64,000 nucleotides of DNA, taken from contig OZ059898.1 of NCBI GenBank assembly GCA_964057225.1, forward strand, positions 12,549,767-12,613,766, in the 5' to 3' direction. The DNA is from Auanema rhodensis (Eukaryota; Nematoda; Chromadorea; Rhabditida; Rhabditidae). How positions within the stretch are numbered: position 1 is the stretch's first letter; every line of letters starts with the position of its first letter. Below the pieces are notes generated by a model. It was not told the origin of the DNA, made no database searches, and saw nothing but the letters and a program-made list of their open reading frames with translations. Both the position numbers and the translations under genes were made by a program. Shown piece after piece: positions 1 through 16,615 of the stretch.

Positions 1-1803
1 CATACTATTTTCTAGTTGAAAGACGAGAAGAGCGGTTGTATTTGAATAAATGAAAACACGAGCAAGATTGAATTAGTTTAGATATTCCAAAAAAAATTAT
101 TTCTCCTTTCCATATTTTAAGCTTTTTTCTTGAATATCCGATTCCATAAAACTTGATTTTAATCATGGTAAAAAGCATAACGAATAACGGTTCGAAATTG
201 TGAAAGGTGCGAATCTGATTGTCAATGACACATATAACCTTCAGATTTGGTCATCTTAATGTAATGTGGCTCATATATCTCCAAATATATTTGAGAAAAA
301 ACTTTAATATTAATTTTTTTAAAATCAAAAACGAATCTTTAAATTCTTCGAAGACAAATTAAAAACTAATATTGGAGTTATGTGACTGACCGGAAAAAAG
401 AAGAGAAGTTATTGGACAAATGAAATAAGATATGAAAGGAGTAAAGTTTTATTCAAGTTTTTTTCGGCTAATATTTACTATATAATTTGCATATTTTTAA
501 TAAAACATAGGACAAGTCTTTAATTGGTTCTACATGCTGAGAAGTCCTTGAACAGTTCCTTTGTTCATCACAAACTCCTTTACTGTTCGAAAAGATATTC
601 TTCCTTTGTTGTCAACTTGACCTTTCCTGGATGACAAACGCTGTGCAAATATCCGGCAAATATTCGTTTTGAGATAAAATGAACGAGAAAAAAAAGTTTT
701 TTTTTAATGTTAAATAAATGTTTTATTGATTAATAAAATATTTAAATAAATTAATAAAATGATTTATAAATATATTTTAAATGATTAAGATGTATATGTA
801 ATTGTTTTCAGAACAATTAATTATTTGTATTGGTTTTGAGACAAAAACATTTCATTTTCTCTATTTAATCATTTTATTTATTAATTTTTCAAAATATTTA
901 GTAAATAACAGTTTGAAGTATATCATCAATATTGAATCAAATACAAGAATGAACGATTGACCATACATAGAATGAGAAGAGCACAAGGCTTGCCGCTTAT
1001 TCAATATGAGATGAAATCTATTTATCTCTCCTATGTCTTCTTCTCAATCTGTTTTGTTAGTTCATCTGCTATCATAGTCAGTAGGATCATGAATGAGTAT
1101 TAGAGAAAACAAGAGGAAAACGGTGACGATTCATAGCATTAGATTGAGTCTGTTCATATCTACTACTATCTACTATATTTTTCTGTCGCATTTGCTATTT
1201 TTATTCGAAATACTATATAATCTAATCTAATATTATTCTTATTCGTCATGAATACATAAGGTTAAGTTTTAAATTTGCTTTAATTTTTATATAATTATGT
1301 GTGTATCTTCTTCAATCCCTCCATATATTGGCAGCTTTTCCTGGTTAAGCTTATGAAAAACTAAAAAATATTATGAAACTCTGAAAGAGCTGTTCAAGAA
1401 ATTTCTGTATGCTATTGTTCCAAGCTTAGATGTGAATCTCAACATCTCAAATTTCATCCACTAAATCAGATGTTGACGAATTCTGTTTTTTTTCTCTTGT
1501 CCATCTCATCTGCCCTCGAGGCGCAAACATCTCTGTCCGGTACTGAGCATTACAAGAAAAGATGATAGAAAATGCTTATTCAAGAGATTAAAATTTCGGT
1601 GAGAACGTTGAAGACATTGAGAGAGAATATAGCGAGTGCGGGAGCAGAAGAAGTGAAGATTGAATGAAAACCAAGCAGAATCATGTCTAGTACACGGGAG
1701 ATGCACTCCAGATTTTGATTCTATAAGTCCATCATCAGTCTTTATCTAAGTTTGTGATTCTGGTCGTCTTCGATCACCAGATTTCACAATAACAAGCCGA
1801 AGG
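1..1803. other. Non-coding left edge
   Basis: AT-rich sequence with no reading frame that joins into a plausible gene on either strand. A less AT-rich part around 1490-1800 leads into the start of the next gene and may hold its promoter and 5' untranslated region. Short ORFs here have no recognisable motif. Confidence 0.5.
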
Positions 1804-3233
1804 ATGTCGTCCATCCTTCCGGTTTTTGTACTGGGACGTAAGTTAGCCAAAGGTATGTTTTACTTTAATACTTACAGTTTTGCTAGCCATTGTTTTATAG
1901 AAAATATTTTTTTATTTGATATTCTATATTGATAGGATATGATTTGTTTGCTACATCTCCAATATCTTCTATATCTAGCATGTTCAATTTTTATCAGAAA
2001 ATAGAAAGTTTCTGTTCAAATAAAGAATGCAGTGTTTTGCTTTTGAACACAATAGAATGTTATGTGACTCATTCAAATTGTAAAAATGAAATTTTCATTC
2101 AAACTTCATCAAAATTCTCATTTTTCCTAAATTCATTATGTGTTTTAACTTATTTGAAAAAGGAAAAATTCTACAAAAATTCGCTAATAAACAGCTCATT
2201 CTAAGAATTTTTTTCAGAAGCGGATGGAATGTCGTATTCTGGTCATCAAATGAATAGTTCAGGATATACACCCTCCTATTCAACTCATAATACTGGAGCT
2301 GATTATATGGCCAGAAGAGGATGGGATAACACTGATCGACATAACGATTCTAATAGTATAAGTTTTAGTGGAAAGCGAACGTAATTATTCAGAATCGTCT
2401 TCGAAATCATTCACAAAAACAATTTTTTTCTTTTCAGAAGCAAGCGAATTGTCATTTTTCTAATTATTCTTCTGTGTATTCTGTTATTGGCTGCTGTTGT
2501 CATCATTATTCTCTTTGCTACTGGAGGTGGGACTACTAACCTTGATATTCACTTTTAATTCATTTCAAAAATTAAAATTATAGTTATATCCTCAAATGCT
2601 GAGGAATTAGTAGCTACTTCAACAACTTATCGGCCAACTTTCTATCCACCAACTCGACCACCACAACCACCAATTAATCCACAGCCAACGGTTAATAATA
2701 CTATATTTTCTATATTTTTTAAATTAAATTAAATTGATTTTTAATTAATTTTACTTTGCATTTATTGTAGAAAAATTCAACATATGCTTGTACACTGACT
2801 ATATTACGACAAGCTAATGCTGCTTACGACGTGAAAAGTTCAAATAATTTTCAAACAGCATTTCAACGTGTACGAAATGCGGTAATATTTTATAAATATA
2901 GTACTTAATATATTTAAAATAATATAAATTTTTCAGCTGTTGACTGTTATTTACCAATCAACTTTACAACCATTGGGTGTAACTGCATCTTTACAAGATC
3001 TTCAAAACAGGTATATCAGATGAATGAATCAAGATGTCAAAAGAAGGTTTTAAACCAAATATTTCAGACAAGATGATTTGCAAGTTGTCTTTACCTTAGC
3101 TTTTCCTCCAACATCTCCGATCGATGCACATTCAATATTAAATGTCTTAAGAGCAGACGTAACAAAACTACAAAATCAATTAGGAGGTAACGTGGTAATT
3201 GATTCCAACAGTATAACTGTTCTCAAAATCTAA
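1804..3233 (+). CDS. Single-pass membrane protein with SEA-like extracellular domain
   Basis: Seven exons: 1804-1852, 2218-2380, 2438-2526, 2584-2690, 2771-2881, 2937-3010, 3068-3233. All phases agree and give 252 residues. There is no signal peptide. About 70 polar residues, rich in Ser, Tyr, Asn and Gly, come first. A basic SKR then precedes a hydrophobic segment of about 25 residues (roughly 73-98, many Ile/Leu/Val), a Thr/Pro stalk (about 106-136) and a C-terminal domain of about 115 residues. That domain has an alpha-beta pattern resembling SEA modules: helix, then strands such as LQVVFTLAF, and a final strand ending NSITVLKI. This suggests a type II surface protein with its C-terminus outside. 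SEA modules often self-cleave at G-S-[VIA]; I see no clear site here. The start is the ATG in exon 1. Exon 1 also offers an earlier in-frame donor at 1838. Function is unknown and the SEA assignment is by pattern only. Confidence 0.75.
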
Positions 3234-3481
3234 TATGTGAAGAGAATCATTATGACAAATTATATAAGAAAGATGTATTACATTCCTATTTCTTTCTTTC
3301 GCCTTTTTTTTAAAATTTTCTTTGAATTTTTATATATTTGTCTTATAATTATAATTATATCGGGTACATTTTTAATATAAATAATGTTTATTTTACATTG
3401 TTTGTTTATTGTTTAAAAAAAAAGAAAGATAGAAAAAAATATAAAAGAAAGATGAAATACATATTGAGGAAAAATGACTTC

Positions 3482-4027
3482 TTATTTTAATTTTGCCTGC
3501 TTTTCGAACTCCATTTCGACAATCTTTTGAAATATGGAATCCTAAAAGAAATAATTTAAAATATAACTTATATGATATAGTTAAAAAGATAACTAACTGT
3601 ATATTTTTCTCCTGGCTCAACGCTTGAGCATTTAACAATTCCAAACATTTCAAGACGACGTTTCAGTACACTTCGTAGAAATAGTTTACTTCCATTACTA
3701 TAATTCTATTTGAATAAGTTTTACTTAAACGATAAAACTTGTTTAATTGTCCTTGTATATTATCTATTAATTGGATCAAATTGTCAATTTCTGAGCATAA
3801 TGTTGCAGCAATTTTCTAAAATTATAAAATTCTATAACATACTTCATTGGCACATTGTTATCACCTCTTCAGTTTTTTTCGATTTAGGCAAACTTGTATT
3901 GGAGAGTGTGTTTAATGTTACTTTCTCCTTTTCTAAAATAAAATCAGTTATCATTAATTAAAAAAAAGAAAAGAAAAAAAATTATTGTACCACTAGATGT
4001 AGTTGCTCTTTTTCCGTTAATTTTCAT
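3482..4027 (-). CDS. Small coiled-coil protein, unidentified
   Basis: Five exons on the minus strand: 4027-3991, 3932-3865, 3815-3739, 3697-3598, 3541-3482. They total 342 nt with agreeing phases, giving 113 residues. The first 35 residues are basic, Ser/Thr/Lys-rich and probably disordered. Residues about 36-60 form an amphipathic helix (LCSEIDNLIQLIDNIQGQL). A second, more conserved-looking region holds SVLKRRLEMFGIV and EKYTDSIFQKIVEMEFEK. The shape is that of a small subunit of a helical complex, such as BLOC/BORC, Mediator or kinetochore subunits, but I recognise no family. The exon 2 donor (GTGATA) and exon 3 donor (GTTTTA) are weak, so those junctions are the least sure. It converges on the SEA-like gene and lies about 390 bp downstream of the FATP gene on the same strand. 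Confidence 0.6.
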
Positions 4028-4413
4028 TTTGAACAGAAAATAAACTAAAAAAAGGAAATATTGAGTAACTCACGTAATGTCGTAGTTCACGTGAAGTAGA
4101 ACACGTAAAACGTGAAAAATATAATTAATATATGTTAATGACATTGAATGATCGGTTGTATATAAGCAAAGAAAACAAATACGATTATAAGATGAAAAAG
4201 TGTCGTCTGAATCATCCAGAACGGACAGCGTCATAAGTCTGCTGGAAGAGCGAATATCTGCTCACATGACAGCTCAAGGAACTACGAACTTAATGCTCTA
4301 AACCTTCGGAAGACTTAACTCATTGTATTGATTTATTGTACACGAATATATAGTATGCATTTTTGCTGCACGTTTAATGCACTTTTAAGGTAAAGTATAA
4401 CCTGAGAACAAAG
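4028..4413. other. Spacer with clustered ACGT-core motifs
   Basis: This lies between the FATP 3' end and the small coiled-coil gene, both on the minus strand. At 4070-4117 there are four copies of an ACGT-containing motif in 48 bp (CACGTAA, TTCACGTGAA, ACACGTAA, ACGTGAA), in both orientations. The copies just upstream of the small gene could be transcription-factor sites, with CACGTG an E-box. No RNA gene was recognised in 4140-4330. Confidence 0.4.
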
Positions 4414-8323
<3,910 letters not shown>

Positions 8324-11032
8324 ACTGATGTTGATCCTGATAGTATAAACGATTAATGATTAAAAATCAACAAATATACACATGAAATGTACAAAAATTA
8401 AAAGTTTATATTGATCAGGATATGGAAAAGCATTTATAGTTTGAACTTTTTTTTTCGTTTCTTGTAAATTAATCCAATTCCAATAAAATACAATGAAAAT
8501 GACTTAATTATATCATTTTTTTTAAGTTCTTTATAATAAGAAAAATGATGTCATCTCCGAATAAGTATCAAATTGAAAAAGAAAGAAGAACATAGAGGAT
8601 GCAGAAGACAACATGAAGAAGAAAGAGTTGAATGAGATGTTTCAACTTCAAGTATAATGATATCTATCTAACTATTTAAATAGATTTAATTTCTGAACAA
8701 TCAAAAAGATAATAATAAAAGAAAAAAAAAGAAATTAAACTTCATCATCTGAACTGAAGACTTTTTATGGATATTGTTTAGATAAAGTTATGTGAGAAAT
8801 AAGGAAGAAAACGTGTTTTGGTTAGCGTTGACGGTGGTCATCAAACGCAAATTACAACAAAACAACAAAACAATATAGATTTAGATATGTATTTATATGT
8901 AGAAATACATACATATATATATATAACTATAACTATATAATATATTAAAGATAATTAATTATTAATTATTTAATCAATATCTTATATTAGATTTCTTTTA
9001 TGTTATAGAATGATGTCAGTAAGTATTGATATGTTACACAACGAATAGACAAAACGTATTTAAACCTACTACATAATATAGTATCATTACAAAGTAATTA
9101 TTGAAAAGGTTTTTATTTATTTAAATATTATTTTTTTAATTTTATTTATATAAAATTATGTTATTTACATATAGTTAGCTAATAAACATCTACCTGAATA
9201 TCAATATGCTAATACCTTTTCATCTATTTCTGATTGCGGTGTCTATAGATTATTGAAAATTTCATTTTTTTTTTCAAATTTATCATTTTTTTATGAAATA
9301 TGGTTAGTATAAACTTATGTTCCTTTATATGTCTCATAATATTCTACTTGTACTTATTCAATATTTTTGTTTTATTCTTTTTTTTCTTTTTAATTTTTAA
9401 TCTTTTTTTTTCGCTGAATTATGGTTAAAAGATAGCTCATTTGCATATTAATATCACATGGCATACTCAATTAATCATTTTTAATTTTTGATTTTTACAG
9501 ATCGGTTGCATAGATTGTGTATATCACCTATTCTTTCTCTCACTTTTTCATCAATCTATCCAGCATATCCTATATACTATACATATATATATATTAAGCT
9601 TAGTTGAACAGGTATTAATTAGAAGGATTATGTTTGATTTTTAATTTTATGGTGGGCTTGATGCTGGTGTATTAACGTTTCTACAACATACAGCTAAGCT
9701 GAGAAAAAGGCTTTTTTTTTATTTGAAAATTTCAATCTTTCATTAGAATAGTTTGAATAGAGAAATTCGTCTTTAACACAGATGTTCGAAAAGTAAAAGA
9801 AAGTTGATCAGATGTCGCCGATTCAATACAAACATCTGTGGCATTGTTAACGCTTTTTCTGATTACCGCCCTCTGAAAAGCTTCCATATAAGGAAATCTT
9901 GTATTTGCTATTAAAGTATTTAATTCGTCATTAATTCATTATATATTATTAATGAATATATTATATAATTATTGATTTTCTAATTATTATAATTCATCTA
10001 TTTACTATTATCAGATTGATTTCAAATATTGAACAATGCTATTACTTGTTCTAACTTATTTTCTACTTTGTAAATATAATGTACAATAATCTGTTTAGCA
10101 TATGCGATAGAGATAATTCAAAAAAACTTCAAATTATAATTATCTTATCGGATAGGCTGAATAGATTACTGTCTACAACCTTATTATGTATTTTCATGTA
10201 TTTATTTGATTTGATAACTATCATTATGTAAGTTTATATGTGTTTAATTAACATAACACTTCAATAATCATTAAATTGAATTTATAATTCAATATAGTTA
10301 GTAATAAAAACTTTTTTTTTCTCATAAAATAAACACAGAAATAACAACAATAGAAAATATTCTCTTATAATAATAATGATAATAATAATAAATAATAATA
10401 ATAAAACATTAATTACGAACTAGTCCAGTCAGATAGTTTATAAGAGTTTAAAAGTTTGAGATCACCCAGATAATATCCGATTCTAATATAAGAATATAAT
10501 ATATTCTACATGTGCTTTTGAATGGCAATCAAATTGGTAGAGCATAGTTAGTATGGTTAGTAGATGGTTAAAGCTCTTTGAATATTTGAATAAAACATTT
10601 AAAAAGATGTTAACTATATGTATATAAGACTCATATGTATTGAACCTGCATTGAAAATAACGAGGATTGGAGCTGGACTGGACTGCCGATGAATAAGAAA
10701 TTGATATAGTTAGTATATGAGTTATTGAGTGAAGTTTTAGAAAAGAAATGGATAGTTGTTATGGAATCTGATTATTGAAAGATGAAGATATTTGAGTGAG
10801 AAAGTAGAAGAAATAATATTTGAAAAACCCTTAATTCATAAAATACATAATAAATAAGATTTTAGGTAACATGAAGAATGGTGTGATGTTTGAAAGTTGA
10901 TATAGAATTGTTTTTGTTTAGAAATATCAGTCATTGCCCTACATTTTGTTATTTTTTTGATATCTTTCGTTTTCCAAGAAAATATAAAGAAATGAAATAA
11001 AAGCTCATAATATACATAATGAGAAGAAAGAT
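8324..11032. other. Intergenic region, FATP promoter side
   Basis: AT-rich spacer of 2.7 kb between the FATP start and the GPCR stop. It contains TA-rich runs (about 8905-8985, 9575-9600) and an (AAT)n stretch around 10365-10405. No coding signal was seen. It probably holds the FATP promoter. Confidence 0.5.
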
Positions 11033-11624
11033 TTACAGATTCTGAATTGGAATTAGAAGCGGAGAATGATCATCACGACGATGCGTATGTTGTGTATGGG
11101 TAAGACAATGGCTTGTATGAGTTGATGATCGTCTGAAGATTTGCTTACGCAAACGATGATTGAGTAGTACATAGAAACACCAATTGAAAGAACAATTCAC
11201 ATATGGCAATACAGTTGAGAATATCTGTGCTTGACTGTAGTAATAATTATTCTGAAAAGTAAAAAATTAATATAGTAATACTAATTATATAATATATAAT
11301 AAATTATATGAATATTTAATTATATGTTCATATAATATTTGTTTATATTTCCTTTTTTTCTCAAGTTCATTTGTATCTTTTGAATAAGCAAATGATATGA
11401 GAATCTCATATACAACCGTTCACTTGCCTTCAAAAATTAAAAAATTACTTTTCTAGTTCACATTTGCATACGGTTGGACGATAAGAGCAGGTGTTGTAGA
11501 ACTATTTACGTCAATTCATACGTGAGCATTACAAAATGACGTCAAAAAGCTTTTTTTTTAACAATAAGCTAATTAGTATATTATATTATACAACAATCTT
11601 TCTATCAGCTTCTTATTAGATAGA

Positions 11625-11668
<44 letters not shown>

Positions 11669-14069
11669 AGGGAATGAAAGAAATACTAGATTTTTGCATA
11701 CTTTGCATGCCTAATAAGTTCAAATAATAAAAATATCATCAATTATATCGTAAATTTACAAGATAGAAAAGACAAAGTAATAAAATAATTTGAAATCCGC
11801 TATTTGAAAGGAAACAATTTGAATTAATTTGGGTGGAAAAAATTAGTTTAAAAAGATTTGGAAGTTATAATAGAAGGTGGGCGAGATAAAAAAAATCATC
11901 CGGAAGCTATTATTCTATACATTTTTCTTCCTTTTTTTCAAATTCTACTCAGCAAAAAAAAATTAATTGAAATTTTTTTTATTCTAAAAATAAAATGAGA
12001 TAACAAACCGAAATACCAGTAGTCCACCAACGATTATCAATGATTGGAATAACATTAATCAGCCAGAATGGTGTCCAACAAGCAAAATGAAATGCCGTCA
12101 CATAGAGTATAGATTTAGAAACCTGAAATGCATTTTATTATAAATTAAGTTTTTGGGTTAATTTTGTTTGTCAGCAGTATTGAGAAAAAAAAATTAGTTT
12201 AACAATGAAATAATGATTAAGTTAATGCAATTTGTAAGGAAAATACAAACCTTATGAACTAGCTGTGTTTTCGAATTTCCATTCATTTGAGTTAATTGAT
12301 ATCGTTTGCTTAACATACGTATCAATTTAACATAACAGAATGTGACAATAACTCCAGGAATAATATAACCAAAGAAGATCATATAGAAAGTAAATAGCTC
12401 ATATAGATAATCTGGCATAGGTGATACACAACTGAAAATATAAATACATTATTGAGATATATTCAAATCTAATAGAACTTGTTTTGTTTTATTTAATTAT
12501 TTCAATTAGTTAAACTAATTAAGCACGTTTCCCTTGCATTCTTTCTTATCTAATAAAACTTTTCACAATAAAACTCTTCACACCTTCTCTCCCTCCTTCT
12601 CTCTCTCTCCTCTCTCTGTTCAGCTTTCTTTTTATCTATTTTTGCTTGTCCTTTCTGCTTTTTTGAATAGTATATCTTCTGTGCAAGCCGACTAAGAGCA
12701 AAGCTATGTATTGCAGAAGACCTCATGAAACATGGAAAGATATACTTTTGCACTCGTGTTCATATTGAGGTTGACGTGCAAATTTACTTACGTTGTAACC
12801 TTTTCCTTCTTTCCCGGAAAAATACTATCATCAATCTGTGCATATGATAGAAGTGGCAACAATAACACAAGAGCTATGACCGTAGATACATAGAATCCGT
12901 AGTTTGAACATCTTGATGCTCCATGTCGATTAGTATCTACTGATTGACGAACGATCAGATATCGTTCAATAGCCTGAAATGAGAAAACTACTTAGTCAAG
13001 ATGTTTATTGTTATTGTAGTTTGAGCACAATATAAATATATTCTCCTTGAATGTGTAGACAACAATTGATTTTTGTTGAAAAAAAAAATTTTTTCAAAAC
13101 GATTTGAAACCTTTTCTCTCTTTCTTTCTCCCTTTTTCTCCCTCTTTTCCTTCTTTTCTTTATTATATAAATACAAACCATTCCCGTTAATATATGTATG
13201 GATAAGATTTTATTCATTTGATCAATACTCCAAAAAACCTTGCATAGAAACTCTCCAATAAGCCATTCGCCAAAATAAAAGAATGGTATAAGCATGAGAA
13301 TCATTGTCTGAAAAATGAATTGTATTCATTTGATTTGAATTGATAAATTAAAAATTTAAAAAATTAAAGAAAGAAAAGTAATTACCGTTACAATCAAATC
13401 TACTAAAGCCAAGAATAACACATATTTTTGTATTGGAATTCGATTGCTTGTATTCTTTCCATAGACATGAACACATTCCCGTTGAGTTCTGTAGATAATG
13501 AGAATAATTAATGATGAATCTGATGGAATGAATGTTAACAACAAACCGTAACATCCGATATATAACTGTGATGTTACCAAAAAAGCCGACAATGAATAGA
13601 AATATGAATGATATGATGAGGATAGTTATGACAACTGGCATAGCAGAGATTCCGAGCAGAAATTCTCGCTGCTCATATCTAGAAGAAGACAGATAATAGA
13701 TGAAATGGCTTTTAAGGTCAAAACAATGAATTGGGAATTGAACTTTAATACAAAAATAGTAACAAAACAAAGTTGAATTCAATACAAGTGGAATAACTTA
13801 CTCAGTAACATTGTCAAGAAACGAGGACATATGGCGTTCCGATAGTTTTAGATGCAACCTACAATGAATACTCTTTCTTTTTTTTATTATTTACTATTTG
13901 TAACATGAACAATTGTTGTCAACATCAAATATATTATGAATTATTCCGTTTGTTATTTAATTATATCATGTTTATGTTATATAAGTTATAAGAAAACTTA
14001 GTTAGTTATGTATTTTTTCATTTACCTTAGTTGTGTCTCATTTCCGATTTCCAGATATTCCGCAGGCAT
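11033..14069 (-). CDS. Rhodopsin-class GPCR, probably a neuropeptide receptor
   Basis: Eight or more exons. The start is set by 14069-14026, which joins in frame to 13858-13802 and then to an exon starting at 13678. A glycosylation-type NVT lies in the N-terminus. TM1 has GFFGNI, TM2 has FLALVDLIV, and TM3 follows a conserved Cys and ends in AIERY (the DRY position, as ERY). TM5 lies in FYMIFFGYIIPGVIV, TM6 has HFACWTPFW (canonical CWxP), and TM7 is LPYVNCSFNWCFY. The usual NPxxY is therefore replaced by a divergent sequence. The C-tail is rich in His, Arg and Ser and ends at 11033. The family pattern points to peptide ligands and G-protein signalling at the plasma membrane, most likely in neurons; the ligand cannot be told. 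An in-frame alternative ATG lies at 13830. A splice acceptor about 24 nt before the first ATG fits trans-splicing. Confidence 0.87.
11631..11672. repeat. (GA)n microsatellite in GPCR intron
   Basis: About 30 bp of GA followed by GGGA triplets. It lies in an intron of the minus-strand GPCR gene, so the sense strand is CU-rich. Confidence 0.9.
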
Positions 14070-16580
14070 CGCAGCGGAATTTCAGCTATTATCTGAAAAA
14101 TAAGAAATAAAAAACTAAAAAGATATGTTAAAACAAAGAAAATGATCAGAAATTAAAATACATATAAAAAACTATTATTATAATTAGTTTAATAATAAAA
14201 TTTTAAAATTTGGGGGAAAAAAGATCATAAAATCAAATGGAAAATAAGAGATTTAAGTAATGTGTCGAGAATATAGCAATTGAAATAGAATAATTCAGAG
14301 AAAATAAAGATAAGCTAATAATTTATGGGAGAGGAATATAAAAAAAAAAGAAAAAATGAACGAAAGAACAGGGGAAATAAGAAAAAAATATAAAAAGAAA
14401 AAGAAAACGAGGAGCAAAGCAAAGTAAAGATGAAAATCGAAGGAAGAGAGGTAGAATTCAGGCTCAATGTTCTTCGTTTTTGGCTTATCGAATCAGTTGC
14501 TATTCGTTCTCTATCTGTTTATTCTTTTGGAGACCAAATGAATTATGTTGCTAGATGTTTTCTGTAACTTTCTGACAACTAACACGATTATTTGACATGA
14601 CCTTAATTCGTTTCAACTTTAAAATAAGATTTACAACTTATTTAAGAAGTTCATTGCTAAGGTTTGAGCTAGTTTTTCATAATATATTTGTTACTTTTAA
14701 GAGAAGAAATGCTCTTGATGAAGTTATAAAAAACAATGACGAATGAACACGATAACTGAAGTTCGAATAAGCTTAAGCCAATGCTATAAGCAGTGACGAG
14801 AAGTTTTATTCTATTGCTGCTAATGAAGATGACCAAAAACAACATAAAAACTGAATAAATACACATTTATATTCAAATAACTTTGAAATAGGACAGAACA
14901 AAAACATAAAATATGGGATTGTTTGAAATCATTAAAGCTGATAGTAATCTGATATCATGTGAGTAGAGTAGTTCAGATGACATTTCTAACATTAAAGAAT
15001 AAAATATAACAAGAAGTAAATATAAAGATAAGAAAAACTAATTAAATTTTTGCAAAATTGGTATGTAACACTTTTTTTGAGCACGAACGAGATTCATGTT
15101 TAGAAGACGGGGGGAGGAAGCAAGAAGATGAGAAGCAAGAAAATGCGCTGGTCAGAGAAAAGCGTGGACAGCGTCCAACTGAACTGACAGCAGGTGAAAG
15201 AAAGTGGAATGTGGTTCAAAGATGGACGTAAATTTGAAAAGAGAAAACATAAAAAAAGTCTTAAGTCAATGGATATTAAGACGCTTTTTGATGTTTTTAT
15301 TGGAAAGTTGTAGAAACAGCTGATCGTCGTATTCATGGGCAATGCTTCGGACAATTATATGACTTGAGGCGAGAAAAAATTGTTTGAGAAAGTACTCAAA
15401 TTCCAAAACAAAAGGGGAAATGGTAAAAGCGATTCATTCACGTAAATCGTAAATTCTTGTGCTGCACACAAGTACGTTCGTTTCTTTGAAAAGAACTAAA
15501 TAGGTTGATAACTAGAGAGAAAAAGGAAGAGAGAAAGAGAATTAGAGAAACAGAGATAGAGAGAAAGGAAGTGAGAGAATTAGTAGATATGGATAGACAA
15601 CAAGTAGAGGTAAAAGGAAGAGAATGGTCATTATAAGAGGAAGATAGTGGACACTTGGAAACATTACTCTTTTCTCACTTTCTCTCTCTCTCACTCATCT
15701 CTCTCTCTCTCCCTCCCTCTCTCTTTCTCTCTCTCTCATGGCGTGCAAGCAATTTCGCATCATTTATAAGATAAGCAGATTTCTGTTATAATTTCTTGTT
15801 AAATAGATAAGAACAGTACATCAAAACATGCTCGAAACATAATTTTTTATATGAGTTGTACGCTTCTTGTTCATTCTACTTCTATACGTTCGAAAGGAAG
15901 GACATTTCTCGAATTTCAACAACGAATTAGGTCAGCTTTCATACAAGTAAAAAGACCAAAGTTTATACTTTTTTAAATAAATTATTATTGCTTTCGGGAA
16001 GTTTAAATAAAAAAAAAAGATTTAAAGTTGAATGAAGTAGCAACAGAACTGTAGTTGTTTCATAAAAAATGTGAGAAAAGGAGGAAGAAATGGAAAAGCT
16101 ATTGAGGCAGTTTCAGGGAAATTCTGCTAACCGAGTATCCATATAAACTCTTTTAGCCTAATTTAAAAAATAGAGAAACGACAAAAAGCGGAAAAAGCAG
16201 GAAAATGCTCGAATCATAGAGCTTTAGAACCTTTTTTTGAGATATTTATGTATTTTTTGTGCAGAGCAGTGTATAACTTATTGGATTTGAAGGACATGAC
16301 TCAGAAAAGGAAAAAAAAAAAAGAGAGACACGACACAGGACGAGATATGTTGGAGAACTGAGATATTAGATGAGGCATCTTATACGTAAAAGCTTCAATG
16401 TCAGCAACAGAAGCAGTTTCCAAATGAATGAAAAGTTCAGAATGTCCAATATGATGGTCTAGCGGATTCTCGATGGACCCAGATTTGAGAATCCTATTCA
16501 TTAAGTAGCCAAAAATTTCAATTATTCTAACCGGCTTCATCACAGTTTATGAGCCAATTTGACGATTTGGCTTCTTCTTT

Positions 16581-16615
16581 TCACCGCCCTCCGGTCAGCT
16601 GCCAAAGGGCGGTGA
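16581..16615. other. GC-rich hairpin
   Basis: A perfect 10-bp inverted repeat, TCACCGCCCT at 16581-16590 and AGGGCGGTGA at 16606-16615, with a 15-nt loop. It stands out in AT-rich surroundings. It could be a structured RNA element, a transposon remnant or a protein-binding palindrome. It has no recognised family. Confidence 0.6.
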
